43,733 nucleotides of DNA from a virus. The stretch is taken from the IMG/VR virus record IMGVR_UViG_3300044712_000245, positions 1-43,733 of that record; one strand, written 5' to 3'. The notes beneath the pieces were generated by a model, which saw nothing but the letters and a program-made list of their open reading frames with translations, searched no databases and was not told the DNA's origin. The translations under genes and the position numbers were made by a program. Shown piece after piece: positions 9,335-17,979 of this stretch. Each line of letters begins with the position of its first letter. Within the stretch, counting starts at the first letter, position 1.

Positions 9335-10225
9335 ATGGCAGTCGGAATTTTCACTGGCATGGATGCAGTACGTAGAGAAGACCTTGTCGACTATATCACA
9401 AATGTAGACTTCAAGAACACTCCTCTATACAGCGGCCTTGGCACAACTGAAGCCAAGAATACCTTCCACGAGTGGGCAACAGATGTTTTCGCATCAGCTG
9501 CTGACAACGCCGTAATCGAAGGTGCAGACGCTACTGTAGTAGACCATGTATCCCCTGTTCGTAAGAACAACATTGTTCAGATGTTCCGTAAGGTTATTAC
9601 CGTTACTGACACTGAAAAAGCTGTAAACACATTAATGGGCGACCCTTATGCTTATCAGCTTAAAAAAGGCACAATGGAATTAGCAAGAGACATTGAAAAC
9701 TGTCTTGTTGCTGGTACTCGTGCTTCTGGTACAACTAACGCAGCTCGTAGACTTGATGGTGTTATCGCACAAATCAGCTCTTTCAAAACTGCACAAACTT
9801 CAGGTACTTCTTTATCTGAAACTCAATTCAACAATATCCTTCAAGGTATTTTTGACCAGGGTACAGACGAAGTTGCTTCAGAAGTTTACGTTGGTTCTTA
9901 CCTAAAACGTGCTATCAGTGGTTACACTGCTGGTGCAACTGTACAAGTAATGCAAGAAGACAAAAGACGTTGGAACACTGTTGGTTTTTATGAATCAGAC
10001 TTCGGTCCTGTAAATATCTACCTTAACAGATTTGTACCAGCTGGCTCAGTCCTTGCTGTACGTCCAGAATACTTCAAGGTAGCTTACCTTACTGGTCGTC
10101 GTCCTCAACACATCCCTCTATCGAAGACTGGTTCTTCAACTAAGGGTATGGTAGAAGGCGAATTGACTCTTGAGGCTCTAGCCGAGAAGACATCTGCTTA
10201 TGCTAGCGGATGGTATAGAGGTTAA
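9335..10225 (+). CDS. Major capsid protein, SU10-like
   Basis: This 296-aa protein has the hallmarks of the SU10/DUF5309 capsid family of the HK97 fold. The N-terminus reads R-R-E-D-L-V-D-Y-I-T-N-V with N-T-P-L-Y-S-G-L-G soon after. A middle helix has R-R-L-D-G-V-I-A-Q-I. The S-L-S-E-T-Q-F-N-N-I-L-Q segment and the V-Y-V-G-S-Y-L-K-R pattern follow, and the C-terminus ends in E-G-E-L-T-L-E-A-L. It would form the icosahedral or elongated shell. The gene starts 23 nt after the scaffold with an AAAAGGAAA site, and its codons are regular, as for a highly expressed gene. A stem-loop follows the stop. The family is known mainly from short-tailed phages and their relatives, which fits the tail interpretation here. 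Confidence 0.9.
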   Translation: MAVGIFTGMDAVRREDLVDYITNVDFKNTPLYSGLGTTEAKNTFHEWATDVFASAADNAVIEGADATVVDHVSPVRKNNIVQMFRKVITVTDTEKAVNTLMGDPYAYQLKKGTMELARDIENCLVAGTRASGTTNAARRLDGVIAQISSFKTAQTSGTSLSETQFNNILQGIFDQGTDEVASEVYVGSYLKRAISGYTAGATVQVMQEDKRRWNTVGFYESDFGPVNIYLNRFVPAGSVLAVRPEYFKVAYLTGRRPQHIPLSKTGSSTKGMVEGELTLEALAEKTSAYASGWYRG

Positions 10226-10230
10226 TTACC

Positions 10231-10269
10231 CTCTCACATACAGGGGCCTTCGGGCCTCTGGCGTGAGAA
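10231..10269 (+). terminator. UUCG stem-loop behind the capsid gene
   Basis: A two-part hairpin lies just after the capsid stop. The inner stem is AGGGGCC with GGCCTCT around a TTCG tetraloop (one G-U pair). The outer stem pairs TCTCAC at 10232-10237 with GTGAGA at 10263-10268. No T-run follows, so it is more likely a partial attenuator or RNA-stabilising 3' end for the capsid message than a full terminator. Confidence 0.6.
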
Positions 10270-10286
10270 GATAATAGGAGGAACCA

Positions 10287-10574
10287 ATGGGGGAGAGGGA
10301 AAAACAACTGATTCGTGAGTTTGTTGACCTGTGGATACAGACCCACAAAGAAGAAATGCTTGAGTTCGAAGCAGAGATGGAACTTGAGAGACTAGGGATA
10401 CTAGAGAATAGCATTTCTAAAGAAAAGACACTTAGACAATATGGAAGTATGCCTTTAGATTTACAGAGAAAACTTGGTAAACAGTTTCCTGGAATTTTTA
10501 AGGATAAAGAAAGTAATTATTGGTTATTCAAAGAGTACCCAATTTTTTTGATTGTACCAAAAGATAAGCTGTAG
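10287..10574 (+). CDS. Hypothetical protein, 95 aa
   Basis: A small charged protein with no family I recognise. Residues about 1-45 are a Glu-rich amphipathic helix (E-F-E-A-E-M-E-L-E-R-L). The rest is short hydrophobic and basic segments ending in I-V-P-K-D-K-L. It sits between the capsid stem-loop and the glycosyltransferase island and has a good AGGAGG site, so it is a real gene. Position would allow a head-completion protein or a small partner of the island, but nothing in the sequence decides this. Confidence 0.7.
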   Translation: MGEREKQLIREFVDLWIQTHKEEMLEFEAEMELERLGILENSISKEKTLRQYGSMPLDLQRKLGKQFPGIFKDKESNYWLFKEYPIFLIVPKDKL

Positions 10575-10582
10575 GAGGAACT

Positions 10583-12844
10583 ATGTTGGCTTGGGGTATT
10601 ATTGTTAAGCCCACCGATGATGAGGCTAAACTTTTAGAGAAATCACTTGCGTCTTTTAATGGCGTAGTTGATAAATTTTTTATAACAGAAGCGGGGGATA
10701 AACCAAATCCTAAGATTAAGAAGTTGGCAGAGAAGTATGATGCTCATCTGTCATTTTTTAGTTGGGTAGATGACTTTGCTGCGGCTCGTAACTTTAACTT
10801 TTCACAGATACCAGACGAATATGACTGGGTTGGTTGGTCTGATGCCGACGATACTATTAAAAACCCAGAGACAATTAAAGGAGTTCTTGAAAATGTCCCA
10901 AAAGAAGCTATGGCTGTCTGGGTTAATTATGTATATGACCGTGACAAGTACGGCAACACTGTTATCGAGCACTGGCGTGAAAGAATCATCCGTCACTCTG
11001 CTGGGTATAAGTGGGTTGGTGTTGTTCACGAAACTCTTATTGACCATTCCTATCCAAAAGTTGTAAAGACTACAGACTTTGAGATTATACACGAACATCC
11101 AGACAACAACGACAAGATTAGTGTTCGTAACTTAGGAATATTAGAAAAAGAAATCCGTCGCCAAAAAGACTCTGGTGATGAGGTTGACCCTAGGCTAATT
11201 TACTACCTTGCGTCCACCTTTAAGACTATGGGCGATTATCAGAGTGCTATTGTGCTCTTTAAACAGTTTGTGGCGATGTCTGGTTGGGATGAGCAAAGAT
11301 ATGACGCTTATCTACAGATGTCAGATGCCTCAATTGAAATGCAGGAGTGGAAACTAGCTGCCGACTTTGCTTTAATGGCCATCAATGAACGCCCCGAGTT
11401 TCCAGACGGTTATTATCAGATGGGTAAAGTCTACTTCAATCAAGAGAAATGGGAGAAGACTATTGAATGGGTTGAAATGGGACTTGCCAAGAAACCTGCT
11501 TCAACTGATTGGGCTATCGTGGCTCGTAAACCACAAGCCTTACTATACTATGCAACTGCTCTTACCAGTGTAGGGAAATTTAAAGAGTCAAATACTCAGT
11601 ATGAAGAACTCTTAAAACTTTGGCCTAAAGAAGAAAGCATCAAAGAGCAGATAGAAATGAATACTGAGCTTCAAACTCAGAAAGATGTCACAAATGCTTT
11701 CTTCAAGATTTATAAATTTAATCATACTCACGATAAGGCTCTTAATAAATTCTTGCTACAAGCAGTTCCAGACGAACTTAAAGACAATCCTGCTATCCTT
11801 CAGATGAAATGGAAGATAAACAAGAAGAAGTGGTCAGACAAGTCTATTGTGATTTACTGTGGTGAGTCTTGGGAACAATGGTCTCCCGCCATCACAGATA
11901 GGGGCATAGGAGGCTCAGAGGAGGCCACCATTGAACTTTCTAAGCAATTAGTTGGTCTTGGCTGGGAAGTCACCGTATTTAACTCTTGTGGAGATGAATC
12001 TGGCGTTTATGATGGTGTTGAGTATAGAAACTTCTGGGAATTTAATCCAGAAGACGAATACAACATTCTAATTGGTTGGAGAACGCCAGAGTTCTTTAAT
12101 CGTGAATATACTGCTAATAAGAAATACCTTTGGATGCACGATGTCTTTCCTAAAGAGGTTTGGTCTCAAAAGATTCTAAACAACATCGACAAGGTAATGG
12201 TTCTATCTAAGTACCACCGAGAACTATGGCCAAACATCCCAGAAGAAAAGATATTCTACTTCCAGAACGGTTTAGTACCAGAGCACTTCAAACATAATGT
12301 TAAGAGAATACCACATAAGGTTCTTTACTCTAGCTGTCCTTCTCGTGGCCTTGAAAATCTGCTTAGAATCTGGCCAGAAGTCCGTAAGGCAGTTCCAGAT
12401 GCAGAACTACACTTCTTCTATGGTTGGACAAACTTTATTAAGGGAAATTCAAACTATGCCTCTCGTATGGAGTGGATGAGAGAGATGCAAGAACTAGCCA
12501 AACAAGAAGGCATTGTTGATAGAGGCAGAATTGGACACAAAGAACTAGCCAAAGAAATGCTGTCTTCAGATATTTGGGCCTATCCATGTACCTTCCCAGA
12601 GATTAGCTGTATAACGGCTATGAAAGCCCAAGCGTCTGGTGCTTATCCAGTCGTCGTTCCATACGCTGCTCTAGAGGAAACTGTCCAATATGGCGACAAG
12701 GTGTCGTTAGATGATTACAAGGATGCCCTTATTAAGCGTCTGAAGGCCCCACAGGACGATTTACGAAAAGAAATGAGTGATTGGTCATTAAACAAGTTTT
12801 CGTGGCTTAAAACGGCCGAAATTCTGTCAGAGGAGTTGTCATGA
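10583..12844 (+). CDS. Three-part glycosyltransferase: GT2-like, TPR, GT-B-like
   Basis: This 753-aa protein would move sugars from nucleotide donors to an acceptor. Residues about 1-200 are a GT-A (family 2-like) domain with the metal-binding S-D-A-D-D motif near residue 88 and H-E-H at about 170. Residues about 205-380 are tetratricopeptide-like helical repeats (Y-Y-L-A-S-T-F, Y-D-A-Y-L-Q-M-S, G-Y-Y-Q-M-G-K-V-Y-F). Residues about 425-753 are a GT-B (family 4/1-like) domain with G-G-S-E-E-A at its start and F-P-E-I-S-C near the end as donor site. TPR plus transferase fusions recall O-GlcNAc-type and capsule enzymes. The stop overlaps the next start (ATGA), so it is coupled to the radical SAM gene. 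Likely target is a virion protein or host surface sugar; this is inference. Confidence 0.82.
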   Translation: MLAWGIIVKPTDDEAKLLEKSLASFNGVVDKFFITEAGDKPNPKIKKLAEKYDAHLSFFSWVDDFAAARNFNFSQIPDEYDWVGWSDADDTIKNPETIKGVLENVPKEAMAVWVNYVYDRDKYGNTVIEHWRERIIRHSAGYKWVGVVHETLIDHSYPKVVKTTDFEIIHEHPDNNDKISVRNLGILEKEIRRQKDSGDEVDPRLIYYLASTFKTMGDYQSAIVLFKQFVAMSGWDEQRYDAYLQMSDASIEMQEWKLAADFALMAINERPEFPDGYYQMGKVYFNQEKWEKTIEWVEMGLAKKPASTDWAIVARKPQALLYYATALTSVGKFKESNTQYEELLKLWPKEESIKEQIEMNTELQTQKDVTNAFFKIYKFNHTHDKALNKFLLQAVPDELKDNPAILQMKWKINKKKWSDKSIVIYCGESWEQWSPAITDRGIGGSEEATIELSKQLVGLGWEVTVFNSCGDESGVYDGVEYRNFWEFNPEDEYNILIGWRTPEFFNREYTANKKYLWMHDVFPKEVWSQKILNNIDKVMVLSKYHRELWPNIPEEKIFYFQNGLVPEHFKHNVKRIPHKVLYSSCPSRGLENLLRIWPEVRKAVPDAELHFFYGWTNFIKGNSNYASRMEWMREMQELAKQEGIVDRGRIGHKELAKEMLSSDIWAYPCTFPEISCITAMKAQASGAYPVVVPYAALEETVQYGDKVSLDDYKDALIKRLKAPQDDLRKEMSDWSLNKFSWLKTAEILSEELS

Positions 12845-13455
12845 GACAGTGGCTTGAAATAACAACTACTCTTCCGTGTATCAATAATTGTTCATATTGT
12901 CCGCAGAAGCTCTTAAGAGAGTCTTACAACGGAGAGAAAAGATTGACTCTAGATTCATTTAAAAAGATGCTAGAGAATGTTCCTAAGGATGTTGAGATAC
13001 ACTTTTCAGCCTTTTCTGAGCCATTCGGAAATAGAGAATCGTCTAAAATGATGGAATATGCCGTTAATCAAGGTTATGAGACGACTGTTTACTCAACTCT
13101 TAATGGGGTTACAGAAGAAGATATAGAGAGAATTAAGGATTTACCATTTAAAGATTTCTTTGTTCATATAATCGATGTTAAAAGACCAGAACTACCATTT
13201 AATCACGATACGTTAGTCGTAGAAAACCCCATTTCTAGGGGTGGAAACCTATGGGAAGTGTCAGTTGGTGGCACTCGGTGTAAAAGAAGCGATGAGTTCA
13301 AACAGAATGTAGTGCTTCCTAACGGAGATGTCTATATTTGTTGCATGGATTATGGCCTAAAACACAAAATAGGCAACATCTTTGAAGAGAATTTCCACGA
13401 TATGGACAGGAAAAGTCTATTTGAGCTGTGTAGCACCTGTGAATCGGGGTTCTAA
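12841..13455 (+). CDS. Radical SAM protein with SPASM-like C-terminus
   Basis: This 204-aa protein has the radical SAM cluster motif C13-x3-C17-x2-C20 (C-I-N-N-C-S-Y-C) near the N-terminus, for a 4Fe-4S cluster that cleaves S-adenosylmethionine to make a radical. The C-terminal 65 residues have a SPASM-like Cys set: G-T-R-C, then V-Y-I-C-C-M-D-Y, then G-N-I and E-L-C-S-T-C. This set usually binds auxiliary clusters in enzymes that modify peptides, proteins or sugars. At 204 aa it is short for the class, which is normally over 300 aa. It is coupled by a 4-nt overlap to the transferase before it and a 1-nt overlap to the one after. It therefore probably acts in the same modification path. Such a protein within phage structural genes is unusual. 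Confidence 0.85.
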   Translation: MRQWLEITTTLPCINNCSYCPQKLLRESYNGEKRLTLDSFKKMLENVPKDVEIHFSAFSEPFGNRESSKMMEYAVNQGYETTVYSTLNGVTEEDIERIKDLPFKDFFVHIIDVKRPELPFNHDTLVVENPISRGGNLWEVSVGGTRCKRSDEFKQNVVLPNGDVYICCMDYGLKHKIGNIFEENFHDMDRKSLFELCSTCESGF

Positions 13456-14126
13456 TGGTAACAATAGTTATTCCGTGTTTTAATCACGCAGATTACTTGG
13501 GAGAAGCCATAGAATCAGCCCTTAATCAAAGCATTGAATGTGAGATTATCGTAGTTGATGACGGCTCAACCGATAATACCGCAGAAGTGTGTAAACAATA
13601 TCCAGTTAAATATATCTACCAAGAAAATAAAGGCTTACCAGCCTCACGCAATACAGGCATTGAGGCAGCAACCCAAAATTATATTATATGTCTAGACGCA
13701 GATGATAAACTTGAGCCAACCGCTGCTGAGAAGTGCCTTAAATTAGTTAAAATAAACACAGGATTTGTCAGAACTGGTCTGAAGCACTTTGGAGACCTAG
13801 ACGTGGAACTCACTCCAAGTCCTTATATTTCTAAAGAGGACTGGCTCGTCAACAATCAGGCCTACTGTACCGCTCTTTTCCCTAAGAAAGTTTGGGAGAA
13901 AGTCGGTGGTTGGGATGAGTCTATGACTGATGGGTATGAAGACTGGGATTTCTGGGCCAGAATAGTTTGGTCTGGATATGATGTTGAGACAGTACATGAA
14001 CCACTGCTACTGTACAGAAAGCATGGACATTCTATGGTAGAAGATTCCAAAAAGAAGCACGAAGAACTAGCTTCTTACATAAGGAACAAATATGAAATAC
14101 TGTGCGGTAATACTATCATTCGGTAG
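13455..14126 (+). CDS. Family 2 glycosyltransferase
   Basis: This 223-aa GT-A fold enzyme opens with V-T-I-V-I-P-C-F-N-H, the classic family 2 start. It has V-V-D-D-G-S-T-D-N-T at about residues 33-42 (nucleotide site), C-L-D-A-D-D near residue 78 (metal site) and G-Y-E-D-W-D-F-W near residue 157 (acceptor/base site). It would transfer one sugar from a UDP- or GDP-donor to a growing glycan or to a protein. It starts at the stop of the radical SAM gene (TAATG), and its own end overlaps the next gene by 35 nt. The close packing makes the island a single unit. Confidence 0.9.
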   Translation: MVTIVIPCFNHADYLGEAIESALNQSIECEIIVVDDGSTDNTAEVCKQYPVKYIYQENKGLPASRNTGIEAATQNYIICLDADDKLEPTAAEKCLKLVKINTGFVRTGLKHFGDLDVELTPSPYISKEDWLVNNQAYCTALFPKKVWEKVGGWDESMTDGYEDWDFWARIVWSGYDVETVHEPLLLYRKHGHSMVEDSKKKHEELASYIRNKYEILCGNTIIR

Positions 14127-14679
14127 CGTTCCATATCTTCCAAGGGCCATAGAGGCTTTGGGGAATATGGATATTTTTATTCTCAATCCCAATAGAGGCT
14201 GGTGGTCTGATAAGATGGTTGATAAGACTGAAGAATTATCCTTAGGAAAGCCAATAATTAAAGCAGACCTTAACAATGAAACAGATGCTCGTAACTACGC
14301 CAAGAAGTGGGCCGAGGGAAATGGCTATGATGTAATGATAATGCCAGACTCAGATGAAGTGATTGGCGATATAAACGCTCTTAAACGCTGGATAGAAACC
14401 AGGGAACACGATGCTTATTGTTGTGAGATTCAGGATTACTACCCAGATGAAGATACCCTACTGCCTAAAAGAGGGCATTGTCCGATAATCGCTATTAGAT
14501 TGAATAACGACTACCAGTTTACAGACAAGCGTTGCTACAACGGTAACTGGGAAACAAATAATAAAATAATAATCCATCACTACTCTCTTTTAATTGATTC
14601 AGAAAAGAAATTCAAGATAGAAGCATCACTTTACGATGATGCCTACCCACCTGTTGAATATAAAGACTTAGTGAACTGA
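14092..14679 (+). CDS. Glycosyltransferase-like protein, 195 aa
   Basis: The N-terminus (Y-C-A-V-I-L-S-F-G-S-V-P-Y-L-P-R-A-I) and the M-P-D-S-D-E-V-I motif near residue 85 resemble a shortened GT-A domain, the latter being the metal-binding D-x-D. A Cys-Cys pair follows, then a Y-P-D-E segment and I-I-I-H-H-Y near the end that could be the metal-ligand His. It is smaller than a normal family 2 enzyme, so it may be a degenerate or specialised transferase. The start lies inside the preceding gene with AAGGAAC in front. The island ends here, before a short AT-rich gap. Confidence 0.68.
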   Translation: MKYCAVILSFGSVPYLPRAIEALGNMDIFILNPNRGWWSDKMVDKTEELSLGKPIIKADLNNETDARNYAKKWAEGNGYDVMIMPDSDEVIGDINALKRWIETREHDAYCCEIQDYYPDEDTLLPKRGHCPIIAIRLNNDYQFTDKRCYNGNWETNNKIIIHHYSLLIDSEKKFKIEASLYDDAYPPVEYKDLVN

Positions 14680-14696
14680 TAAGGTACAATTATAGT

Positions 14697-15089
14697 ATGA
14701 ATGAGAACGAAATAATCAACCAAAATCCTGAACCAACTCCAATCCCAGATATTGAGAAACCACCTGCAGGAGTTCCAGACCAGGGAATAGACCTAAAAAC
14801 TAAGATAGACCTGTTTAATAATCTTGACATAAATATGCAATTATTGTCAGATGATGAAACTAATATGAAAATTAGGGATTTTTATGATTGGGGAGCCATA
14901 AGCGGTATCTCCGAAGACCAGATGATTATTGCTCTCAATGAAATATCATCAAAAATTGGAAGAACAGTAGATAAGACCTTGTTTGATTCTGTTTGGGAAT
15001 GGGTACGCCTAGATACCGAAATGAAGAAGATTCAATCCAAGATGAGGTCTATGGAGAAAATAAATGGCTCAAGTACGACATACAGGTAA
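14697..15089 (+). CDS. Hypothetical virion-region protein, 130 aa
   Basis: An acidic 130-aa protein, not recognised. The first 30 residues are Pro/Asn/Glu-rich and probably unstructured. The rest is mixed helix with D-F-Y-D-W-G-A-I and a helical end rich in Met, Lys and Glu. It overlaps the next gene by 26 nt. The upstream gap contains TACAATTATAG, a possible -10 hexamer without a clear -35. Position between the island and tail fibres suggests a small structural or chaperone role. Confidence 0.68.
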   Translation: MNENEIINQNPEPTPIPDIEKPPAGVPDQGIDLKTKIDLFNNLDINMQLLSDDETNMKIRDFYDWGAISGISEDQMIIALNEISSKIGRTVDKTLFDSVWEWVRLDTEMKKIQSKMRSMEKINGSSTTYR

Positions 15090-15981
15090 CATACAACCCT
15101 CACTAGACGTTGAAGAACACGACCACCTTGAGGGTGGCGTTGCCGTTAAAAAGGTCGGTATATATAACTGGAACCAATCTTTAAATAATGGTGTAGGAGA
15201 CTGGGAAAGGGGCAGTTCTAATAAATCATCTATTGTAAACTCTACTGCTACCCCTCTTGATATAAATGGCACATTTACGGGACAGTGGGAAGATGTACTA
15301 CCTTATTCTGAAATTATAGTATCTATTTTTACAGATAAACCATCTGTGACTGATGGTCTTAAGATAGAGTGGTCAAAAGACGGAGTAAATGTTCATGGAG
15401 ACGATGTTTTCACTATCTCAGCCAACTCAGGTAAAACATTCTCATTTCCAAGACAAAATAGATATATGCGTGTCCGCTATACGAATGATGGCGTGGCACA
15501 AACAACCTTTAATATTGAAACAATTTTAAATACAGTAGCTACCAAGGGCTCATCCCATAGATTAAAAGACAACCTTGTTCAAGAAGATGACGCCATTGTT
15601 ACTAAATCACTTATAGTCGGGTTTTCTACAGCAGGTGGTCAGTCTCTTGAAAATGTAAAAGTAAATCCAAGTGGTGCTCTAACTGTTGAGGTTGGTACAT
15701 CAGCACTACCCACTGGAGCCGCCACAGAAGTAACACTCGAAAAAATCAGGGTAAACTCTGAAGAATATGGACTAAATGATTATGAGAACGCTTCTGCTAC
15801 GGTTACTTATGTCGGAAAAGAAGATAAAAACGGGACATATGTAATTATCAAAATAGACTCAACTACAGGTTATGCAGTAACTTATGCGACTATCGCCAAT
15901 AACCCAACGAGAACAACATACGCTTTAGCGTGGACAAATAGAGCAACATTAACTTATGAAAAATTCGCAACAGCGATATAG
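15064..15981 (+). CDS. Probable tail or fibre protein, 305 aa
   Basis: This beta-rich protein looks structural. It is high in Thr, Ser, Asn, Gly and Val, with short hydrophobic strands (R-Y-M-R-V-R-Y-T-N-D-G-V) as in jelly-roll virion domains. Residues about 35-160 look like a carbohydrate-binding or jelly-roll module. The C-terminal region contains L-P-T-G-A-A-T-E-V-T-L, a sequence type common in phage fibre proteins just before a helical linker, and ends in another beta domain. The ATG follows GGAGA inside the preceding gene. No enzymatic motif is seen. Confidence 0.6.
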   Translation: MAQVRHTGNIQPSLDVEEHDHLEGGVAVKKVGIYNWNQSLNNGVGDWERGSSNKSSIVNSTATPLDINGTFTGQWEDVLPYSEIIVSIFTDKPSVTDGLKIEWSKDGVNVHGDDVFTISANSGKTFSFPRQNRYMRVRYTNDGVAQTTFNIETILNTVATKGSSHRLKDNLVQEDDAIVTKSLIVGFSTAGGQSLENVKVNPSGALTVEVGTSALPTGAATEVTLEKIRVNSEEYGLNDYENASATVTYVGKEDKNGTYVIIKIDSTTGYAVTYATIANNPTRTTYALAWTNRATLTYEKFATAI

Positions 15982-15989
15982 GAGGACTT

Positions 15990-16127
15990 ATGTTTGAACA
16001 AGACGAATTGAAGATTTTACACCAAGTTTTAGGAGCAACGCCAGTTCAAGTAAACCAGGCTGAAATGGCAATCGCTTTACTAAAGAAGATTGAGAACTTA
16101 ATAAAAGAAGAACCAGAGAAAAAATGA
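15990..16127 (+). CDS. Small hypothetical protein, 45 aa
   Basis: A 45-aa open frame begins MFEQDELKILHQVLGA and ends KKIENLIKEEPEKK. It is preceded by a perfect AGGAGG (15981-15986) and its stop overlaps the next start as ATGA. The product looks like a short helical hairpin. The spacing and coupling make it a real gene. Function is unknown; small helical proteins here are often tail accessory factors. Confidence 0.65.
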   Translation: MFEQDELKILHQVLGATPVQVNQAEMAIALLKKIENLIKEEPEKK

Positions 16128-16324
16128 ACCAAAAGGACTTAACAGAGCTTTACGAATACTGCTACCGAGATGGCAAGACCATAAATAAGGGTCGTGCCAA
16201 TACTCTTATAGTCCAAAGAATCAACGAACTTCGTGATATTAAGCGTGATACGACAGATGAACTTGAGATAGCTCAGATAGATAACGAGATGGAAGATTTA
16301 GATTTACTTAGGAAGAGATTATGA
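16124..16324 (+). CDS. Small helical protein, 66 aa
   Basis: A charged, fully helical 66-aa protein with two likely helices, the second a heptad-like run (D-E-L-E-I-A-Q-I-D-N-E-M-E). It is coupled on both sides by 4-nt overlaps (ATGA). I do not recognise it. A fibre-associated chaperone or assembly factor would fit its place before the tail-spike gene, but this is a guess from context. Confidence 0.68.
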   Translation: MNQKDLTELYEYCYRDGKTINKGRANTLIVQRINELRDIKRDTTDELEIAQIDNEMEDLDLLRKRL

Positions 16325-17979
16325 GCATAACAGTAACAGGCCCGCTAGCGACTCCAGTTGTTACACTAACTCCAGGAAGTGGTGGTACTTTAGCTGCTGC
16401 TACTTATGAGATAGGCGTGGCTTGTGCCAACACTTCATCTTATTCAACTATACAAGTTGACCAGAGAAGAAGTGCTGCTTGGATAGGTCAAGTCACGGTC
16501 ACAGCTAATCAGAAGATTACAGTCTCTTATCCCGCAGTAACTAATGCTACTCACTACAATATTTATATACGAAACGTTACCACAGGTGAGACTTGGTATG
16601 GTGGTAATCGTAGACACGGTTCTGCTGATTTAACAGCTACTACTACAGCTACGACTTACGACATTCTGTCGCTTGGCACTCGTAGACCACACTTTGACTC
16701 ATTTGCTTACGATACCACTTACTTTTTACCTGGAGGAATCGCTCTTAATACTGGAACTGTGGTTATGCACATTTCAGGAACTGACGTAGTCGGTTATTAC
16801 TACTCACACTTTCTGTCAGCTCTCACAACTGCTGGCTATGCTGATTATATGAGCTTTGTAAATGGTCAATGGTATCTAAAAGGACAAATAGTAGTAGACT
16901 CAGGAGCAACTGGCTCTTTAGCTCCTTACACGATTAAAGATATTTCAGATTATTGTTTAAATGCTGGTGTTCACTTCTTACAGGGCATTATCATAAACAA
17001 CTCATCAACGTTTACTATATCTTGGGGTTCAACTCAGAGAGGAGCGGTTCTTTATCAAGAAGCGTGGTCTTGGAATATTGATAGCAAATATATGGATTTT
17101 ACTGAATGCTCTATACAGGGTGGTAACTGGCAACAAAACAGAGCACAGACCTATATCTGGGGTGGTGACCACTATTTCATAGTTAATAACAATACTATCT
17201 CAACTACTGGTCTTAGCCTAAAGGGCGTTAATGTCCAGAATCAGAAAACCAATGGACCTGTTACTGGGATTAAAACCAACGGTTCGCTTTTAATCCAGAC
17301 AGCAAATGCTACTTATCAATATTGTGAATCAAATGGAACTGGAACTTTAGCAACCTTCTCCGCTGGTCAAACTGCTAACTGGAAAGACTCTACCATATCA
17401 AATGCTACCTTTTCTCGACACCATAGACCTCGTAATTCAGTCCCAGGCGGTGTTTTCTTTTGGAATGTAAAGTGGAAGAATGATACAACCTCCTTACCAA
17501 CAGCTGGTCCGTTATTTCTTGAAAGACCAGAGATTTATTATGAATCTGGTTCTGGTGGATTAACTAATATTTTTTATCAGGGAACATCATTCCAAGTAAA
17601 GGTAGTTGACAACGCAGGCAACCCAATAGAGAGTGCTACTGTTACTTTATACAATAATACTAAATCAACTCAGACACTCTCAACCCTTACAAGTGCCGAT
17701 GGCACTATATCCTCACAGGATGTAGTCTATGAAGAAGGAACTTACGATAACTCTGGAGTATATGGAAATGGCACTGGCTCAGACTATTCGTGGTTACATA
17801 CTAATTGGACAGCCTACAATTTTACATTAACGATTTCTAAGAACGGCTATCCGACTAAAGAAATAAAAGGTGTTACATTTAAAACACCTTATTATGCAGT
17901 AGTCACATTGGGGGATGTCGCACCAACCGATAAAATCTTACTAAACGAAATTACAGAGGGGGTCTACCTTGGGCAATAA
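16321..17979 (+). CDS. Probable tail-spike protein (beta-helix type)
   Basis: This 552-aa protein is rich in Thr, Ser, Asn, Gly and aromatic residues. The N-terminal 120 residues resemble a beta-sandwich with T-H-Y-N-I-Y-I-R-N-V-T. Residues about 170-430 have regularly spaced short strands and Asn/Gly turns (I-I-I-N-N-S-S-T-F-T-I-S-W, S-L-K-G-V-N-V-Q-N-Q), typical of a right-handed beta-helix. Residues about 445-540 look like a carboxypeptidase-regulatory/Ig-like module (V-D-N-A-G-N-P-I-E-S-A-T-V-T-L-Y-N). It would bind, and perhaps cleave, host surface polysaccharide; no catalytic residues can be named. The end overlaps the next gene, which begins with TTG. Confidence 0.65.
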   Translation: MSITVTGPLATPVVTLTPGSGGTLAAATYEIGVACANTSSYSTIQVDQRRSAAWIGQVTVTANQKITVSYPAVTNATHYNIYIRNVTTGETWYGGNRRHGSADLTATTTATTYDILSLGTRRPHFDSFAYDTTYFLPGGIALNTGTVVMHISGTDVVGYYYSHFLSALTTAGYADYMSFVNGQWYLKGQIVVDSGATGSLAPYTIKDISDYCLNAGVHFLQGIIINNSSTFTISWGSTQRGAVLYQEAWSWNIDSKYMDFTECSIQGGNWQQNRAQTYIWGGDHYFIVNNNTISTTGLSLKGVNVQNQKTNGPVTGIKTNGSLLIQTANATYQYCESNGTGTLATFSAGQTANWKDSTISNATFSRHHRPRNSVPGGVFFWNVKWKNDTTSLPTAGPLFLERPEIYYESGSGGLTNIFYQGTSFQVKVVDNAGNPIESATVTLYNNTKSTQTLSTLTSADGTISSQDVVYEEGTYDNSGVYGNGTGSDYSWLHTNWTAYNFTLTISKNGYPTKEIKGVTFKTPYYAVVTLGDVAPTDKILLNEITEGVYLGQ

